In this document: in pieces, positions 52,817-54,329 of the stretch
Position numbering within the stretch: the first letter of the stretch is position 1
Layout: every line of letters starts with the position of its first letter
NCBI GenBank assembly: GCA_947039005.1
Contig: CAMQXY010000006.1
Location: 1-54,329, forward strand
Reading direction: 5' to 3'
Source of the DNA: an uncultured Photobacterium sp.
GTDB taxonomy: Bacteria > Pseudomonadota > Gammaproteobacteria > Enterobacterales > Vibrionaceae
DNA length: 54,329 nucleotides
Program-made: the position numbers and the translations under genes
The notes under the pieces: model-generated
The model's input: the letters and a program-made list of their open reading frames with translations, nothing else
Databases searched by the model: none
What the model was told of the DNA's origin: nothing

Positions 52817-54329
52817 TCAACCTCATGCTCCACAACAACACCCGTCACAGCCACGGCATATTGCAGCACTTGATCTTGGCTCTAATAGTTTTCATTTGGT
52901 GATTGCGCGGGTTATTGGTCAACGCTTACAAATCATTAGCCGCTATAAACAACGAGTTCAGTTAGCCTCTGGGCTTGATAATCAGCATAACCTTAGCCAA
53001 GCCGCCATTGAACGTGGCTTAGCCTGCTTAGCGATGTTTGCTGAAAGACTACAAGGTTTTGAACCTGAAAATGTACGCGTTGCAGCAACCTACACCCTGC
53101 GCCAAGCACGCAATGCCGATATTTTTATAGGTCGCGCTGAAGCGATTATGCCTTACCCGATTGAAATTATTGCAGGCACAGAAGAAGCCCGATTAATCTA
53201 TTTAGGGGTGGCACATACTCAACCACAACAACACAAAAGACTGGTGATTGATATTGGCGGTGGTAGCACTGAATTAATCATTGGCTCAGGGTTTGACACC
53301 GATATCATTTCCAGTAAACACATTGGTTGTGTGAGCTACAATAAAACCTTTTTTGCTGATGGTAAGCTCAATGACGCTAATTTTTCCGCAGCACAATTAG
53401 CCGCACGTCAGAAGCTAGAAACGATCACCAATCAATATAAGCAACTTGGCTGGCAAAAAGTGCTCGGCACATCAGGCACCATTAAAGCCATTCGAGAAGT
53501 ACTCATCGCTCAAGGTCATCATGATGGGGTAATAACCCAACCACGATTACAGCAATTAATTACCACGATCATCGCTTGTAAACAGCAACATAAATTAGAG
53601 TTAGACGGATTAAGTGAAGATCGAAAGCCTGTTTTTGCAGCAGGGGTGGCGATTGTGAGTGCGCTTTTTTCTGCCTTTAATATTGATAAAATGCATTTTT
53701 CAACGGGCGCATTACGAGAAGGGTTATTGTATGAAATGGAGCAACGTTTCCGTCATTGTGATATTCGCACCCGTACTGCTAATGCAATAGCAGAGCAATA
53801 CAATATTGATATGCCCCAAGCTCAGCGAGTAAAAAACACTGCACTTGCCCTGTATGCACAACTTGAATTATCACTCACTAACAAACACACCGAATTAACC
53901 TCTTTATTAGCATGGGGCGCATTATTGCATGAGGTAGGTTTGAGTATCAGTTACCCTAGTTTTCATCGCCACTCGGCGTATTTATTACGTTATAGCACTA
54001 TGCCGGGGTTCAGTGTCGATCAACAAACACTACTTGCCACCTTAGCTCGCTTTCAACGTAAGCGGTTAAAACTTGATGAAATGCCACCACTGACGATTTA
54101 TAAGCGTAAGCAGTTATACCCGTTAATTCGCGCATTACGGTTGGCTGTCACCCTTAATGGTCAACGCAGCATGGTTCCACTTCCAGCGATAACCGTCACA
54201 GCCAATAACGAGCACTGGCAATTAACCCTGCCCCAAGGTTGGCTGGCAACCAATACCCTCCTCGCTGCCGATCTGGCTATTGAGCAACAATATTGGCATA
54301 AGGTAGGCTGGAAATTAAGTATTGGGGAA
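52803..54329 (+). CDS. ppx: Exopolyphosphatase, 3' end cut by window edge
   Basis: Releases phosphate from polyphosphate ends, opposing Ppk; also related to pppGpp hydrolases. Starting at an ATG that overlaps the ppk stop, the frame stays open for 509 codons to the last base. The actin-like phosphatase signature LDLGSNSFHLVIAR (about residues 23-36) and VIDIGGGSTELI (about 150) are visible, followed by an HD-like C-terminal helical domain. Since E. coli Ppx has 513 residues, only a short C-terminal tail is probably missing. Confidence 0.93.
   Translation, partial: MPSHNQPHAPQQHPSQPRHIAALDLGSNSFHLVIARVIGQRLQIISRYKQRVQLASGLDNQHNLSQAAIERGLACLAMFAERLQGFEPENVRVAATYTLRQARNADIFIGRAEAIMPYPIEIIAGTEEARLIYLGVAHTQPQQHKRLVIDIGGGSTELIIGSGFDTDIISSKHIGCVSYNKTFFADGKLNDANFSAAQLAARQKLETITNQYKQLGWQKVLGTSGTIKAIREVLIAQGHHDGVITQPRLQQLITTIIACKQQHKLELDGLSEDRKPVFAAGVAIVSALFSAFNIDKMHFSTGALREGLLYEMEQRFRHCDIRTRTANAIAEQYNIDMPQAQRVKNTALALYAQLELSLTNKHTELTSLLAWGALLHEVGLSISYPSFHRHSAYLLRYSTMPGFSVDQQTLLATLARFQRKRLKLDEMPPLTIYKRKQLYPLIRALRLAVTLNGQRSMVPLPAITVTANNEHWQLTLPQGWLATNTLLAADLAIEQQYWHKVGWKLSIGE

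Overview
The window looks like a chromosomal backbone segment from a marine gammaproteobacterium of the Vibrionaceae, most likely Photobacterium or a close relative. The grounds are Vibrio-type protein sequences, AT-rich intergenic DNA, and a gene order that, as I recall it, follows one stretch of the Vibrio cholerae large chromosome (ppx-ppk-pst-phoU to xseA-guaBA). The genus is an inference and no database was searched. I found no tRNA, rRNA, prophage, CRISPR array or complete insertion sequence.

Layout. 1-2400: glutathione-dependent formaldehyde detoxification pair (adhC, fghA). 2400-7500: AbgT-type transporter and the guaBA GMP operon. 7700-9400: xseA and the small zinc-ribbon gene yfgJ, facing each other. 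9400-10090: gene-poor DNA with the worn remains of an IS200/IS605-type element (a tnpB 3' end and two matching end palindromes). 10090-20700: an AlaX-type tRNA editing gene, then der, bamB, yfgM, hisS, ispG, rodZ, pilW, rlmN and ndk. 20700-29300: two adjacent pepB paralogues, then the complete isc iron-sulfur assembly operon (iscR-iscS-iscU-iscA-hscB-hscA-fdx, then iscX) behind a strong IscR-type operator. 29300-31100: divergent trmJ and suhB. 31100-31500: a small MITE-like repeat. 31500-37200: queA, tgt, yajC, secD, secF (queuosine plus Sec accessory genes). 37480-41700: a CBS-domain protein with a repeat tail, the glyoxylate-shunt pair aceBA, and a long AT-rich upstream region with a HexR-like palindrome. 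41700-44330: an OxyR-like regulator divergent from a 2-Cys peroxiredoxin, then cutC. 44450-54329: pstC-pstA-pstB-phoU behind a Pho box, divergent from a double-ACT protein, ppk and ppx. The ppx gene runs off the window close to its expected C terminus.

The genes group into housekeeping modules: GMP synthesis, outer-membrane protein assembly (BamB, YfgM), Fe-S biogenesis that feeds clients in the window such as IspG and RlmN, protein export (SecDF-YajC), and phosphate uptake plus polyphosphate turnover. Several annotated starts were moved inward from the longest frame (guaB, yfgJ, hisS, rlmN, hscB, iscS, suhB, tgt, queA, aceB, peroxiredoxin, ACT protein), using ribosome-binding sites and known family N termini.

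I did not find a clearly undescribed multi-gene system. The most unusual signals are the decayed IS200/IS605 element with a possible orphan omega-RNA scaffold, the tandem pepB duplication, the enlarged periplasmic parts of PstC and PstA, the repeat-tailed CBS protein, and several candidate operators (PurR x2, HexR, Pho, IscR).
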